Below, piece after piece: positions 25,259-34,231 of a DNA stretch of 57,832 bases; the first letter of the stretch is position 1, and every line of letters begins with the position of its first letter. Origin of the DNA: an uncultured Helicobacter sp. GTDB taxonomy: Bacteria > Campylobacterota > Campylobacteria > Campylobacterales > Helicobacteraceae. The translations under genes were made by a program, and so were the position numbers. The DNA lies in the NCBI RefSeq assembly GCF_937906905.1, contig NZ_CALERY010000030.1, positions 1 through 57,832 on the forward strand, in the 5' to 3' direction. The notes below the pieces were generated by a model, which worked only from the letters and a program-made list of their open reading frames with translations, was not told the DNA's origin and made no database searches.

Positions 25259-26311
25259 ATGAAATATATGCGTGTATGGGCGATAGCTTTTGGTATGTGT
25301 TTGGGGATTAGCATAGTATGCGGGGCTAACAATTCCATAGAGGTCAAAAAAGTAGCCCCCAACTCTCCAGAATCTAAACCACTAGTGCTTGTGAGCGTGC
25401 CGCCGCTGGTGCAAATCGTGCGTGCAATCGCAGGGGATAGCGCAGAAGTCCAAAGCATCGTCCCAGCTGAAGTCTCCCCTGAAACTTATGAACCAAAGCC
25501 CGCGCAGGCATATCTTTTCACAAAAGCACTAGCATTTGTAGGCGTGGGAATGGAATATGAGCATGTGCTACAAGAGCGATTAGGCGCTAGGCTATGGGAA
25601 GCCAGCTTAGAATCTAGCCATGCCCACCCACCCAAATCAACCTCTAAAACCCCAAAATCCACCACCATGATCTACTATAATCTTGCAGCATCTCAAGCGC
25701 TAAAACCTCTGCTCACAAACGCAGCGCAAAAGGCGCACAGAGAATCTACTACCCCGCATTTAGATTCTCAAGTAGATTCCCACGCTAGCACCCCTACTCA
25801 TTCACACGAGCATGAGAACCACGACCCTCACATCTGGCTCTCGCTTGATTTTGCCACAATCAATGCTCGAGAAATCTACGCGCTTTTATGTGCAATCCTT
25901 CCAGCACATAAGCCACTTTATACGCGCAATCTTGCTGAATTTCTCGCACGCATAGAATCCTTGCAACAGGAGTTTTCCAGCATGCTTGCTAGCAAAAAGG
26001 GTGGAGCATTTTTGGTAATACACCCAGCTTTTGGCTATTTGGCTCGGGAGTTTGAGCTAGAGGAAATCGCACTAGAAGAAAATGGCAAAGAGCTTGGGCT
26101 TAAAGCACTAAGCCAGCTGCATGAGCGCTTGGAGCAAAAGCAGGTGCGCACGCTTTTTGTCCAGCCGCAGTTTGACAAAGGCAGGGCACGCGCGCTGGCA
26201 GATATACTGGGGCTAGAGATGGATATCCTTGATCCGCTACAAGAGGATTGGGAGGGGATCATGCGAGCATTCTTGCATAAAATCGCAAAATCTACCCCAA
26301 ACAATAATTAA
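25259..26311 (+). CDS. znuA: Zinc ABC transporter substrate-binding protein ZnuA
   Basis: 350 residues, cluster A-I metal-binding protein. Signal peptide, then metal ligands expected at His in MEYEHVL near 102, after the acidic/His-rich loop (HSHEHENHDPHIW near 182-194), and in HPAFGYL near 255. The His-rich loop favours zinc over manganese. AGGAG lies upstream and it starts three bases after the previous stop. A linker near 118-185 carries AGAATC-encoded ES/DS residues. With ZnuC and ZnuB it imports zinc. Confidence 0.88.
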   Translation: MKYMRVWAIAFGMCLGISIVCGANNSIEVKKVAPNSPESKPLVLVSVPPLVQIVRAIAGDSAEVQSIVPAEVSPETYEPKPAQAYLFTKALAFVGVGMEYEHVLQERLGARLWEASLESSHAHPPKSTSKTPKSTTMIYYNLAASQALKPLLTNAAQKAHRESTTPHLDSQVDSHASTPTHSHEHENHDPHIWLSLDFATINAREIYALLCAILPAHKPLYTRNLAEFLARIESLQQEFSSMLASKKGGAFLVIHPAFGYLAREFELEEIALEENGKELGLKALSQLHERLEQKQVRTLFVQPQFDKGRARALADILGLEMDILDPLQEDWEGIMRAFLHKIAKSTPNNN

Positions 26312-26355
26312 AGCAGCAATAATGAACACAAATAGCAAAAAGAGCGAGCGATAGT

Positions 26356-27135
26356 ATGCAAGAGATTTTGCGCTGCGAGAATCTAAGCTTCTCCTATGCG
26401 GGCATGGGACACAACGCCATAGAGCGTGCAAATTTCAGCGTATATGAGCGCGACTTCCTAGCAATCATCGGTCCAAATGGTGGGGGTAAAAGCACGCTCA
26501 TCAAACTCCTGCTAGGCTTACTTGTGCCCACACAGGGCAAAATCCACTACCCAACTCCTCATATCTTTGGCAACCCAAGTAGTCTCACTATAAAAGGTAG
26601 CAAACCTGCAAAAAAACCCCTTATAGGCTATGTCCCACAAGATACAAATCTTAATGTAGATTTTCCTATCAGTGTGCTAGATGTCGTGCTAATGGGGCTT
26701 ATGGAGCGTAGGGTGTTTGGGTTTCGCCCAAGCAAGAGCGACAGAGCCAAAGCCTATGAAGCGCTAGAAAAGCTTGAAATCGCCCACCTAGCCCACAATG
26801 CTATCGCAGAACTAAGCGGAGGTCAGCGCCAAAGAACGCTCATCGCGCGTGCTATATGCGCGGATCCAGCGCTGCTTGTGCTCGATGAGCCCACCTCCAG
26901 CGTGGATACAAAAATGCAAATCCAAATTTACAAAAGTTTAAAAAAAATTAACAATTTTCATACTATAATCCTCATCAGTCATCACATATCGGTCTTGTTA
27001 GGTTATGCCAATCGTGCGCTATTTGTGGATAAAGAAGTCATCGAACACACGATTCCTAGAATGCAAAGTGTCCTAGATACAGAGGGGCATATTTGCGAAG
27101 TCGATTTATTTGACAAACTTTGCACTAAAGTCTAA
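26356..27135 (+). CDS. znuC: Zinc ABC transporter ATP-binding protein ZnuC
   Basis: 259 residues, a complete ABC ATPase: Walker A GPNGGGKSTL at 39-48, Q-loop region GYVPQDTN near 93, signature LSGGQRQR near 153, Walker B LLVLDEPTSS near 172, switch His in ISHH. It powers metal uptake with ZnuA and ZnuB. Start ATG has a weak ribosome site, 44 bases after znuA. The permease gene is displaced: mqo lies between. Confidence 0.92.
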   Translation: MQEILRCENLSFSYAGMGHNAIERANFSVYERDFLAIIGPNGGGKSTLIKLLLGLLVPTQGKIHYPTPHIFGNPSSLTIKGSKPAKKPLIGYVPQDTNLNVDFPISVLDVVLMGLMERRVFGFRPSKSDRAKAYEALEKLEIAHLAHNAIAELSGGQRQRTLIARAICADPALLVLDEPTSSVDTKMQIQIYKSLKKINNFHTIILISHHISVLLGYANRALFVDKEVIEHTIPRMQSVLDTEGHICEVDLFDKLCTKV

Positions 27136-27144
27136 GGAGAAAGA

Positions 27145-28500
27145 ATGGACAAGCATTTTGATGTTGTGATTGTTGGTGGCGGTGTTTCTGGGTGTGCGCT
27201 ATTTTGGACATTGAGTGAATATACCGACATACAAAGCGTAGCAGTAGTAGATAAATGCCCCGATCTGGCAATGGTGAGCTCAAATGTCAAGGCAAACTCC
27301 CAAACAATCCACGATGGCTCAATTGAGACAAACTATACAGCCCAAAAGGCTAAGAAAGTCAAACTCGCCGCACAAAAGGTTACAAACTACGCACTAAAGC
27401 ATGAGCTGCAAAATAAAGTGATCTTCAAGACGCAAAAAATGGCGATTGGTGTAGGCGATAAAGAATGCGAGTTTATGCAAAAGCGACATCAAGACTTTTT
27501 ATCAGTATTCCCAGATTTGCAGTGGTTTGATAAACAGATGATTAAAGAAATCGAACCAAATGTAATCCTGGGCAGTGATGGCAAAAGCGATCGCCCCGAG
27601 AATGTCGTGGGCTCCGGATACAGAGAGGCTTGGTGTGCGATGAATTTTGAGGGTTTAAGCAAAGATTTTGCTGCGCGCGCCCAAGCCAAAAACCCAAGCA
27701 ACAAAGTCTTTCTTAACTTCTGGGTGAAAGAGATTAAACGCAATGATGAGGGCTACTATCTCATCTCCAAAAGCGGTGAAGTGATCACTGCCAAGTTTGT
27801 GCTTGTCAATGCCGGCTCGTATTCGCTCGTGCTCGCGCAGTCTATGGGCTATGGTATGGATCTAGGCTGCTTGCCAATTGCTGGGAGCTTCTACTTCGTG
27901 CCAGATTTGCTAAAAGGCAAGGTCTATATGGTGCAAAACCCCAAGCTTCCATTTGCAGCAGTGCATGGCGACCCAGATGTCAATGCCTCTGGAAGGACAA
28001 GAATTGGACCAACAGCTATCGCTATGCCAAAGCTTGAGCGCTCAAAACATTGGTATAGTGGCATTAGCTTTGAGCTAGGGAAAGTTGATTTCCATAGAGA
28101 AGTGTTTGGGGTATTGTTTGATTTGCTTAAAGATTCTGATATCCGCTCCTATGTGTTTAAAAATATCATATTTGAGCTGCCCTACTTTGGCAAGCGACTT
28201 TTCCTGAAAGATGCGCAAAAATTGATCCCATCATTAAAACTTAGTGATATAGAGTATGCAGAAGGCTATGGCGAAGTGCGCCCACAGGTGGTGGATAGGA
28301 CACAAAAGCAGCTCGAGCTTGGCGAGAAAAAAATCATCACCAATAAAGGCATTACATTTAATATGACCCCATCTCCAGGCGCGACAAGCTGCTTGCAAAA
28401 TGCGTTTGTCGATACACAAGAAATTGTGGCGTATCTGCATGCTAATTTTGACAAAGAACGCTTCCTCAAAGATCTCTCCCCAGAAGAGCTAGAGTCCTAG
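27145..28500 (+). CDS. mqo: Malate:quinone oxidoreductase (FAD-dependent)
   Basis: 451 residues. The N-terminal FAD Rossmann motif is VVIVGGGVSGCAL (8-19), with late flavin-contact sequences around TPSPGATSCLQNA. The protein matches the epsilonproteobacterial Mqo group rather than the longer enterobacterial one. It oxidises malate to oxaloacetate at the membrane and passes electrons to menaquinone, tying in with MqnD at 35 kb. AAGGAG precedes the ATG, 9 bases after znuC, so it is in the middle of the zinc-uptake operon. Confidence 0.82.
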   Translation: MDKHFDVVIVGGGVSGCALFWTLSEYTDIQSVAVVDKCPDLAMVSSNVKANSQTIHDGSIETNYTAQKAKKVKLAAQKVTNYALKHELQNKVIFKTQKMAIGVGDKECEFMQKRHQDFLSVFPDLQWFDKQMIKEIEPNVILGSDGKSDRPENVVGSGYREAWCAMNFEGLSKDFAARAQAKNPSNKVFLNFWVKEIKRNDEGYYLISKSGEVITAKFVLVNAGSYSLVLAQSMGYGMDLGCLPIAGSFYFVPDLLKGKVYMVQNPKLPFAAVHGDPDVNASGRTRIGPTAIAMPKLERSKHWYSGISFELGKVDFHREVFGVLFDLLKDSDIRSYVFKNIIFELPYFGKRLFLKDAQKLIPSLKLSDIEYAEGYGEVRPQVVDRTQKQLELGEKKIITNKGITFNMTPSPGATSCLQNAFVDTQEIVAYLHANFDKERFLKDLSPEELES

Positions 28501-28584
28501 ATTCTAGCGCTGATAGACACTCCTAATGCTTGAAGTCAAACGCTTTTTTACACTTTTTAGATTCTCCTATTGTGATTTATTTAA

Positions 28585-29433
28585 ATGATTGAGCTATTTA
28601 CTTCTCCATTTGTGCAGCATATTATCATCACCGCATTGCTTTTAAGTATTAGTTCTGGGGTGATTGGTTCGCTAATTGTGGCAAACAAAAGTGTCTTTCT
28701 CGCTGGGGGCGTGGCACATGCAGCCTTTGGTGGTGTGGGTGTGGCAGTATTTTTTGGTTTTCATGTATTGCTTGGAGCGCTTGGCGCGGGGCTAGCGATG
28801 GCAGCATTTCTGGTGTATGCTACACTTTGGCATAGAGGCAGGCTTGATACATTTATCGCGATTTCGTGGGCATTTGGCATGGCGCTTGGAATCGTGCTTA
28901 TCGAGCTAGCTCCTGGGTATAAGATCAATATGGAGAGCTATCTCTTTGGCACGCTGGCATTTAGCACATGGCAAGATATTTATGCGCTAGCTGGATTTAA
29001 TGCCCTCCTGCTGGGCTTTGTGGGGCTATTTTATCGCGAGATCCTTGCAGTGCTTTATGATATGGAGTTTAGCAGGCTATTGCGCTTGCCTACTAAGCTT
29101 TTGCTGACTATGATATTTCTCCTGACTGCCTGCGGTGTGGTGCTGGGCATGCGAGCGGGCGGACTGGTGCTTGTTATTTCCATGCTCTCCATTCCTGCAT
29201 ATATCGCCATGATGTTTGCGCGCAATCTCGCCATGCAGCTCTGGCTCTCTAGCGGAATCTGCCTGCTATGTATGGCTGGTGGTATTGCCATCTCATTTAT
29301 ATATAATATCGCGCTTGGAGCATGTATCGTACTTGTTTGTGTAGGGGTGTTTATCTGCGCGCTATTTTTACGCAAACTCCTGCAAGCATTCGCGCCAAAT
29401 CTCATCACAAAGGAAACACATGGAAAAAACTGA
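28585..29433 (+). CDS. znuB: Zinc ABC transporter permease ZnuB
   Basis: 282 residues, eight or so helices, of the ABC-3 metal permease family: ISSGVIGSLIVANKSVFLAGGVAHAAFGGVG near 22-52 is the diagnostic stretch, and GMRAGGLVLVISMLSIPA lies near 185-202. It forms the membrane channel for ZnuA-delivered zinc. Weak ribosome site. The next small gene overlaps its end by 14 bases. Confidence 0.88.
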   Translation: MIELFTSPFVQHIIITALLLSISSGVIGSLIVANKSVFLAGGVAHAAFGGVGVAVFFGFHVLLGALGAGLAMAAFLVYATLWHRGRLDTFIAISWAFGMALGIVLIELAPGYKINMESYLFGTLAFSTWQDIYALAGFNALLLGFVGLFYREILAVLYDMEFSRLLRLPTKLLLTMIFLLTACGVVLGMRAGGLVLVISMLSIPAYIAMMFARNLAMQLWLSSGICLLCMAGGIAISFIYNIALGACIVLVCVGVFICALFLRKLLQAFAPNLITKETHGKN

Positions 29434-29641
29434 CACCCAGCTAGCACTCAATACTGCACGAAGAGCAATGAAAATCGTAGTTGCCATAGGTATGATTGCG
29501 CTCATGCTACTTATGATAAACATCTATGTCATGATGACCCAAATCACTGCTAGTGCCCAGCTTAGCAAAAAGCTCCAAATCCTTGAGCAAATCACCCAAT
29601 CCTGCTGCCAATCCACAAGCCACAATGAGAAAAATAAATAG
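29420..29641 (+). CDS. Small single-helix membrane protein
   Basis: 73 residues with one helix (IVVAIGMIALMLLMINIYVMM near 18-39) and a short Gln/Lys/Cys tail. AAAGGAAAC precedes the ATG, and the gene overlaps znuB by 14 bases, so it is translated with it. I recall small uncharacterised Helicobacter proteins like this (a DUF5408-type family) but cannot confirm. It might be an accessory subunit of the transporter; this is inference from position only. Confidence 0.6.
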   Translation: MEKTDTQLALNTARRAMKIVVAIGMIALMLLMINIYVMMTQITASAQLSKKLQILEQITQSCCQSTSHNEKNK

Positions 29642-29677
29642 CTTTCCATGCAGATAAGCCCGCTCACAAAAATGAGA

Positions 29678-29692
29678 GATTCTGTGAGAATC
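29678..29692. terminator. Inverted AGAATC-motif pair between convergent genes
   Basis: GATTCT and AGAATC face each other across a 3-base loop, with flanking GAG/CTC further out, in the gap between the plus-strand znuB-linked gene and the minus-strand mnmD-like gene. A bidirectional terminator is plausible. Confidence 0.5.
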
Positions 29693-29802
29693 CATGCTCT
29701 AAGGCTTAGACTTTCTTACAGAAGTATCTTCGTGGGAAATCTCAAGTGCGAGACCATGGGTTTTGCTTAAACATAGACAATCTTTATATACACAATCCGC
29801 AT

Positions 29803-30840
29803 TTATCCAAGGAAATAATGCGGATCCCCAAAATTTAGCGGCTGCTTACTAAACACACTCGAGCTGCGTTTATAAACCACCTCTCTATCCGGACTCTCCC
29901 CAAGCACACCTAGCAGCTCGCTAATGATTTGTCTTGGCGCTTTATACCGATATGCAAGAAATCCCGCCTCGTATGCAGCGAGCAAAATTTCCCTGCGCGT
30001 GGCATATGAGGTGATGAGACAATGAGGCTTGCTTAGGGCATAGAGCATAGAGAAATGCTCTCTATCCCAGAGATTGGGGCATTTCTCATAGCTAAATGGA
30101 TCTTGATAAATAATATCAAATGCAGACTCCTTTCCCCAAGATTCTCTGCCAAAGTCGTCCTGCGCGCCAAAGTCAGCAAGCGCATTAGATTCTGGTATTT
30201 TATGCTCTAGCGGAAGCTTTGGATTCTCATGTGCTTGTTTTAGGAGGCATTCCAACTGCTCACGCACATCACCCCAGAGAATGCGCAGTGAAATCCCACC
30301 TTGCGCACTACTCTTTGACGCAAAATCGCCAATCTGCACACATTCCCCCGCTGCAAGCCTAGCCAACACCACAGAATCCAATCCATGAATCGCACCAACA
30401 AGCTTTAGCACATCTCTATCCTGCTCGATTGAAGTGATATGGATATGGCGGGGCTCAATGGCTTTTGAATTGCAGGGAGTGGCAAGAGCGCGAGAGAGCA
30501 GGGTGGTGTAACCAAGCCCCAAACATAAATCAAGTATCTGCACGCTAGATTCTGCGGGTGCAGGCTGTTTGGATTTTGTTTTGGATTTTGGGAGATTGGA
30601 ATCTGGCAAGGCAGTAAGCGAAGCAAAATCTAGCGCCTTAGATTCTGGGGTCTTTGTTACTTCTGCACTAGAACCAAAGCAATCGCGCAAAAACTCCCGC
30701 GCAGGGGCGATATGCTTCCTTAGCTTCTCGCTAAACGCACCCTCGCCCATATTGGCATAATGCTCGCCAAAGTGCGCATTAAAGGCATTTGGCGAGCCGT
30801 CCTTGCTAGAGATTAGGCGTAGATTAGGGGACAGCTCCAT
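29803..30840 (-). CDS. MnmC/MnmD-like tRNA wobble-uridine methyltransferase
   Basis: 345 residues. The AdoMet-binding fold shows LDLCLGLGYTTLL and the MnmC-family motif IIYQDPFSYEKCPNLW near 240-255, followed by LITSYATRREI. This resembles the methyltransferase half of MnmC (MnmD), which finishes mnm5s2U at tRNA position 34; there is no oxidase half. A PES/LPDS linker (about 62-88) is inserted before the core, encoded by AGAATC motifs. A TATAAT box ends 9 bases before the ATG, suggesting a very short or absent leader. Confidence 0.7.
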   Translation of the reverse strand: MELSPNLRLISSKDGSPNAFNAHFGEHYANMGEGAFSEKLRKHIAPAREFLRDCFGSSAEVTKTPESKALDFASLTALPDSNLPKSKTKSKQPAPAESSVQILDLCLGLGYTTLLSRALATPCNSKAIEPRHIHITSIEQDRDVLKLVGAIHGLDSVVLARLAAGECVQIGDFASKSSAQGGISLRILWGDVREQLECLLKQAHENPKLPLEHKIPESNALADFGAQDDFGRESWGKESAFDIIYQDPFSYEKCPNLWDREHFSMLYALSKPHCLITSYATRREILLAAYEAGFLAYRYKAPRQIISELLGVLGESPDREVVYKRSSSVFSKQPLNFGDPHYFLG

Positions 30841-30848
30841 TGCGACTG

Positions 30849-30854
30849 ATTATA
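30849..30854 (-). promoter_or_regulatory. TATAAT box immediately before mnmD-like gene
   Basis: Extended form TGCTATAAT on the minus strand, between the guaB stop and the ATG at 30840. Initiation about 7 bases on would leave almost no 5' leader. Confidence 0.4.
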
Positions 30855-30862
30855 GCAGGGGT

Positions 30863-32308
30863 CTAGCCGTGGTAGTTTGGTGCTTCTTTGGTAATATCCA
30901 CATCATGTACATGGGATTCTCTAAGCCCAGCAGCAGTGATTTGCACAAACTCTGCCCTCTCCCACAAGCTTGGGATATTTGCCGCGCCTAGATAGCCCAT
31001 AGAGCTGCGCAAGCCCCCTACAAGCTGGTGCAGCACATCGCCGATTTTCCCGCGATATGGCACGCGCCCTTCAATGCCTTCAGGCACGAGCTTTTCTTGC
31101 GCAGTGCCTTCTTGGAAGTAGCGATCCGAGCTGCCCTTAGTCATAGCACCTATGCTCCCCATACCGCGATAGCTCTTATACTGCCGCCCTTGGTAAAGCA
31201 CCAAATCTCCAGGACTCTCTTCTGTGCCAGCTAGCAGAGAGCCTATCATCACGCTAGATGCCCCCACGGCAATGGCTTTAGCCACATCGCCAGAGTATTT
31301 GATCCCACCATCTGCGATGATTGGCACGCCCATTTTCGCCGCCACTTCCGCGCAGCCTGCAATAGCAGAGACTTGGGGCATACCCACGCCTGCGACAATC
31401 CTTGTGGTGCAGATACTGCCCGGACCTATGCCTACCTTGACTCCATCGGCTCCGGCTTTGATTAGATCTTGCGTGGCGGCTGCGGTTACGACATTGCCCA
31501 CAATCACATCAACTTCATAGCTTGCTTTAATGGATTCTAGGGTAGCAATGATATTTTTAGAATGTCCGTGCGCAGAGTCAAGCACCAGCACATCAACGCC
31601 TGCTTCAACGAGAGCCTGCGCCCTATCAAGCTGCCCCACGCCAATCGCCGCGCCCACGCGCAAACGACCTTGGGAGTCTTTGTTGGCATTGGGGTATTCT
31701 ATGCGCTTTTGAATGTCTTTAATGGTGATGAGCCCTTGCAAGATATTGTTGCTATCGACTATGGGGAGCTTCTCTATCCTGTGCTTGTGCATAATGGCTT
31801 TGGCTTCATCAAGGCTTACGCCTATTTTGGCAGTAACTAGGGGCATTTTTGTCATCACATCGCTGACTTTCTTGCTTAAATCATTTTCAAAGCGCACATC
31901 GCGATTGGTCAAAATCCCTATCAACAGCCCCTTTTCATCAACCACTGGCACACCAGAGATTTTATAATTATCTGTGATTGCCTTAGCATCGGCTAGGGAG
32001 CGATTTGCTTGGATAGAGATGGGATTGGTGATGACACCACTCTCGCTTTTTTTCACCTTGTCGATTTGCTCTACTTGCATAGCTTGGGGCATATTTTTAT
32101 GGATAATGCCAATGCCCCCATAACGCGCCATAGCAATGGCGGTTTGATACTCTGTAACTGTATCCATAGCCGCAGAGACAAAGGGGATATTGAGTGAAAT
32201 ATTGCGCGTGAGCTTGGAGCTTGTATCCACCTCTTTTGGCAGCACGGCGGAATACGCTGGGATTAGCAAAATGTCTTCAAAAGTTAGGGCTTTTTGTGTG
32301 AGTTTCAT
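30863..32308 (-). CDS. guaB: IMP dehydrogenase
   Basis: 481 residues, full length. Catalytic loop GPGSICTTR with C300, two CBS domains at about 90-205, and the flap region GMGSIGAM with downstream EGIEGRVPYRG. It makes XMP from IMP, the committed step to guanine nucleotides. AGGAG precedes the ATG. It follows gatA by 32 bases on the same strand; I recall guaB-gatA adjacency in H. pylori as well. Confidence 0.97.
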   Translation of the reverse strand: MKLTQKALTFEDILLIPAYSAVLPKEVDTSSKLTRNISLNIPFVSAAMDTVTEYQTAIAMARYGGIGIIHKNMPQAMQVEQIDKVKKSESGVITNPISIQANRSLADAKAITDNYKISGVPVVDEKGLLIGILTNRDVRFENDLSKKVSDVMTKMPLVTAKIGVSLDEAKAIMHKHRIEKLPIVDSNNILQGLITIKDIQKRIEYPNANKDSQGRLRVGAAIGVGQLDRAQALVEAGVDVLVLDSAHGHSKNIIATLESIKASYEVDVIVGNVVTAAATQDLIKAGADGVKVGIGPGSICTTRIVAGVGMPQVSAIAGCAEVAAKMGVPIIADGGIKYSGDVAKAIAVGASSVMIGSLLAGTEESPGDLVLYQGRQYKSYRGMGSIGAMTKGSSDRYFQEGTAQEKLVPEGIEGRVPYRGKIGDVLHQLVGGLRSSMGYLGAANIPSLWERAEFVQITAAGLRESHVHDVDITKEAPNYHG

Positions 32309-32340
32309 AGCGACTCCTGTTGATATGGGTTGCGCTTGGC

Positions 32341-33684
32341 TTAGGCAAAACTGGATTCTAGGCTATATGCGCAATCAAGCACACTTTGCTCTTCAAAGGC
32401 TCTGCCTAGCAGCTGCATACCAATAGGCAAGCCTTGAGACTCTCCCACAGGCAGGCTAATTGCCGGTAGCCCTGCGAGATTTGCGCCGATGGTGTAAATA
32501 TCGCTTAGATACATTTCAAGCGGGCTTTGTGTAGCGCGGAATTTAGGGGCGATAGTGGGGGACACAGGGGATAGGATAAGATCTGCTTGCTCAAAGATTT
32601 GGGCATATTGCTGGGTGATAAGGGAGCGCATTTTCTGGGCTTTGAGATAGTAGGCGTCATAGTAGCCGCTACTTAGCACAAAGCTCCCTAGTAGAATCCT
32701 GTTCTTCACTTCCCTACCAAAGCCTTGCGAGCGTGTGTTGATGTATAAATCTTTGAGCCCGCTAGAATCTGCGCGATTCCCATAGCGCACGCCATCAAAT
32801 CGCGCGAGGTTGCTGCTAGCTTCTGCGGTGCAGATGATGTAGTAGGTAGAGATATGCAAGCTTGTATCAAGCATTGTTGCTGGGACTATGGTATGTCCGC
32901 TTTTTTCTAGGATTTTGATAGTCTCTTCATACGCCTTGGCGATTGCTGGGTCAGCATCTTTTAGGAAGTCATTTAGCACTGCGATTGTGAAGCATTTATC
33001 CCTATCAAGCTTAGAGAAGCTCTGCAATGGCGGAAGCTTGGCACTGGTAGAGTCTAGCTCATCATAACCACTAATAGCATCAAGCAAAATCGCGCAGTCT
33101 TGCACATTTTGTGTAATTGGTCCTATGCAATCAAGGCTTGAGCTATATGCCACTAGCCCATAGCGGCTCACGCGCCCATAAGTGGGCTTAAGCCCCACGC
33201 AGCCGCAATACCCAGCAGGCTGGCGGATAGAGCCGCCTGTATCGCTCCCAAGCGCGGCTATGGCATAGCCCCCAGCCACTGCTGCGGCACTGCCCCCAGA
33301 GCTGCCTCCGGGCACTCTTGAGGAGTCTTTGGGGTTTTTGGTGCGCCCATAGCAGCTAGATTCTGTCGTGCTGCCCATAGCAAACTCATCCATATTCGCT
33401 CGCCCAAACGCGCTCATACCATTAGCGCGTAATCGCGTGATAGCAGTGGCATCATAGGGGGCGATATAGCCTTGTAGAATCTTGCTCGCACAAGTAATCT
33501 CCCAGCCCTTGACATTGATATTGTCTTTAATCAAAATTGGCACGCCGCTATGATTATCGCTAGAAAAATCGATATAAGCATTTAGCTCGATAGCGGCCTG
33601 GGATTTTGCCTTGGCTTCTAGGCTGGATTGTAGGGCTTGGCGCTCTTCTTTAGGGAGAGATAGGGCTTGGGCTAGTGTCATCAT
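32341..33684 (-). CDS. gatA: Aspartyl/glutamyl-tRNA amidotransferase subunit A
   Basis: 447 residues of the amidase-signature family: K53 (PILIKDN), S128 in PGGSSGGS and nucleophile S152 in GSDTGGSIRQ form the Ser-cisSer-Lys triad. GatA releases ammonia from Gln for GatB to convert misacylated Glu-tRNA-Gln or Asp-tRNA-Asn. Two adjacent ATGs; AGGA fits the first. A tRNA-Gln gene is 2.5 kb upstream, though the link is only functional. Confidence 0.96.
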   Translation of the reverse strand: MMTLAQALSLPKEERQALQSSLEAKAKSQAAIELNAYIDFSSDNHSGVPILIKDNINVKGWEITCASKILQGYIAPYDATAITRLRANGMSAFGRANMDEFAMGSTTESSCYGRTKNPKDSSRVPGGSSGGSAAAVAGGYAIAALGSDTGGSIRQPAGYCGCVGLKPTYGRVSRYGLVAYSSSLDCIGPITQNVQDCAILLDAISGYDELDSTSAKLPPLQSFSKLDRDKCFTIAVLNDFLKDADPAIAKAYEETIKILEKSGHTIVPATMLDTSLHISTYYIICTAEASSNLARFDGVRYGNRADSSGLKDLYINTRSQGFGREVKNRILLGSFVLSSGYYDAYYLKAQKMRSLITQQYAQIFEQADLILSPVSPTIAPKFRATQSPLEMYLSDIYTIGANLAGLPAISLPVGESQGLPIGMQLLGRAFEEQSVLDCAYSLESSFA

Positions 33685-33811
33685 GCGGTCCTCGAGGTGC
33701 TCTAGTATGGTGGTATTTGCGCGGAATTATAAAATACTCTAACTTAAACTCTGCATTTATAGGGAGAAGCCAGCTTTGTATAATAAAGCTTTGATTCTAG
33801 GAAGACAGATT

Positions 33812-34219
33812 CTATGCTTTAGCGTCCTTTTTTGTCTTCAATGCCATTCCTACCACATCGGCAATATCCTTTCTTATGCTCGGGTTTTTAGCAGTGAGCT
33901 GCTCGCGTATCTCTGCAGCCCTATCCGTATCGATAACTTCAAGGCTTGTGAGCTCTTTTACAACCTCAAGCCATTCCTCTTTGGTGCCAGAATTTGGCGC
34001 AATTAGCCCAAATTTCTTCGTAAATTTCTCCACAAGCTCATGTGCCTCACTTTGGCTCTTAGCCTTAGGGATAAGCTTGCGAAAGTCTTGAAGCGTAAAA
34101 GGTTTGGGTCTGGGCTTCCTGTCAAAAAGACTGCGCGTAAAAAAGCCAAAGACAAGGATAATAAACCCAAAGCCAAAGGCGATAAGCAAAAATAGCGCAT
34201 AGAAGCCCTGATTAAACAT
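33812..34219 (-). CDS. Epsilonproteobacterial membrane-anchored protein, unknown function
   Basis: 135 residues: one N-terminal helix (ALFLLIAFGFGFIILVFGFF at 8-27), then a basic stretch and a helical, charged cytoplasmic domain. No family function recognised. AAGGA precedes the ATG; it starts 12 bases after the galU stop and probably shares its transcript. Confidence 0.65.
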   Translation of the reverse strand: MFNQGFYALFLLIAFGFGFIILVFGFFTRSLFDRKPRPKPFTLQDFRKLIPKAKSQSEAHELVEKFTKKFGLIAPNSGTKEEWLEVVKELTSLEVIDTDRAAEIREQLTAKNPSIRKDIADVVGMALKTKKDAKA

Positions 34220-34231
34220 GCTAAATCCTTA

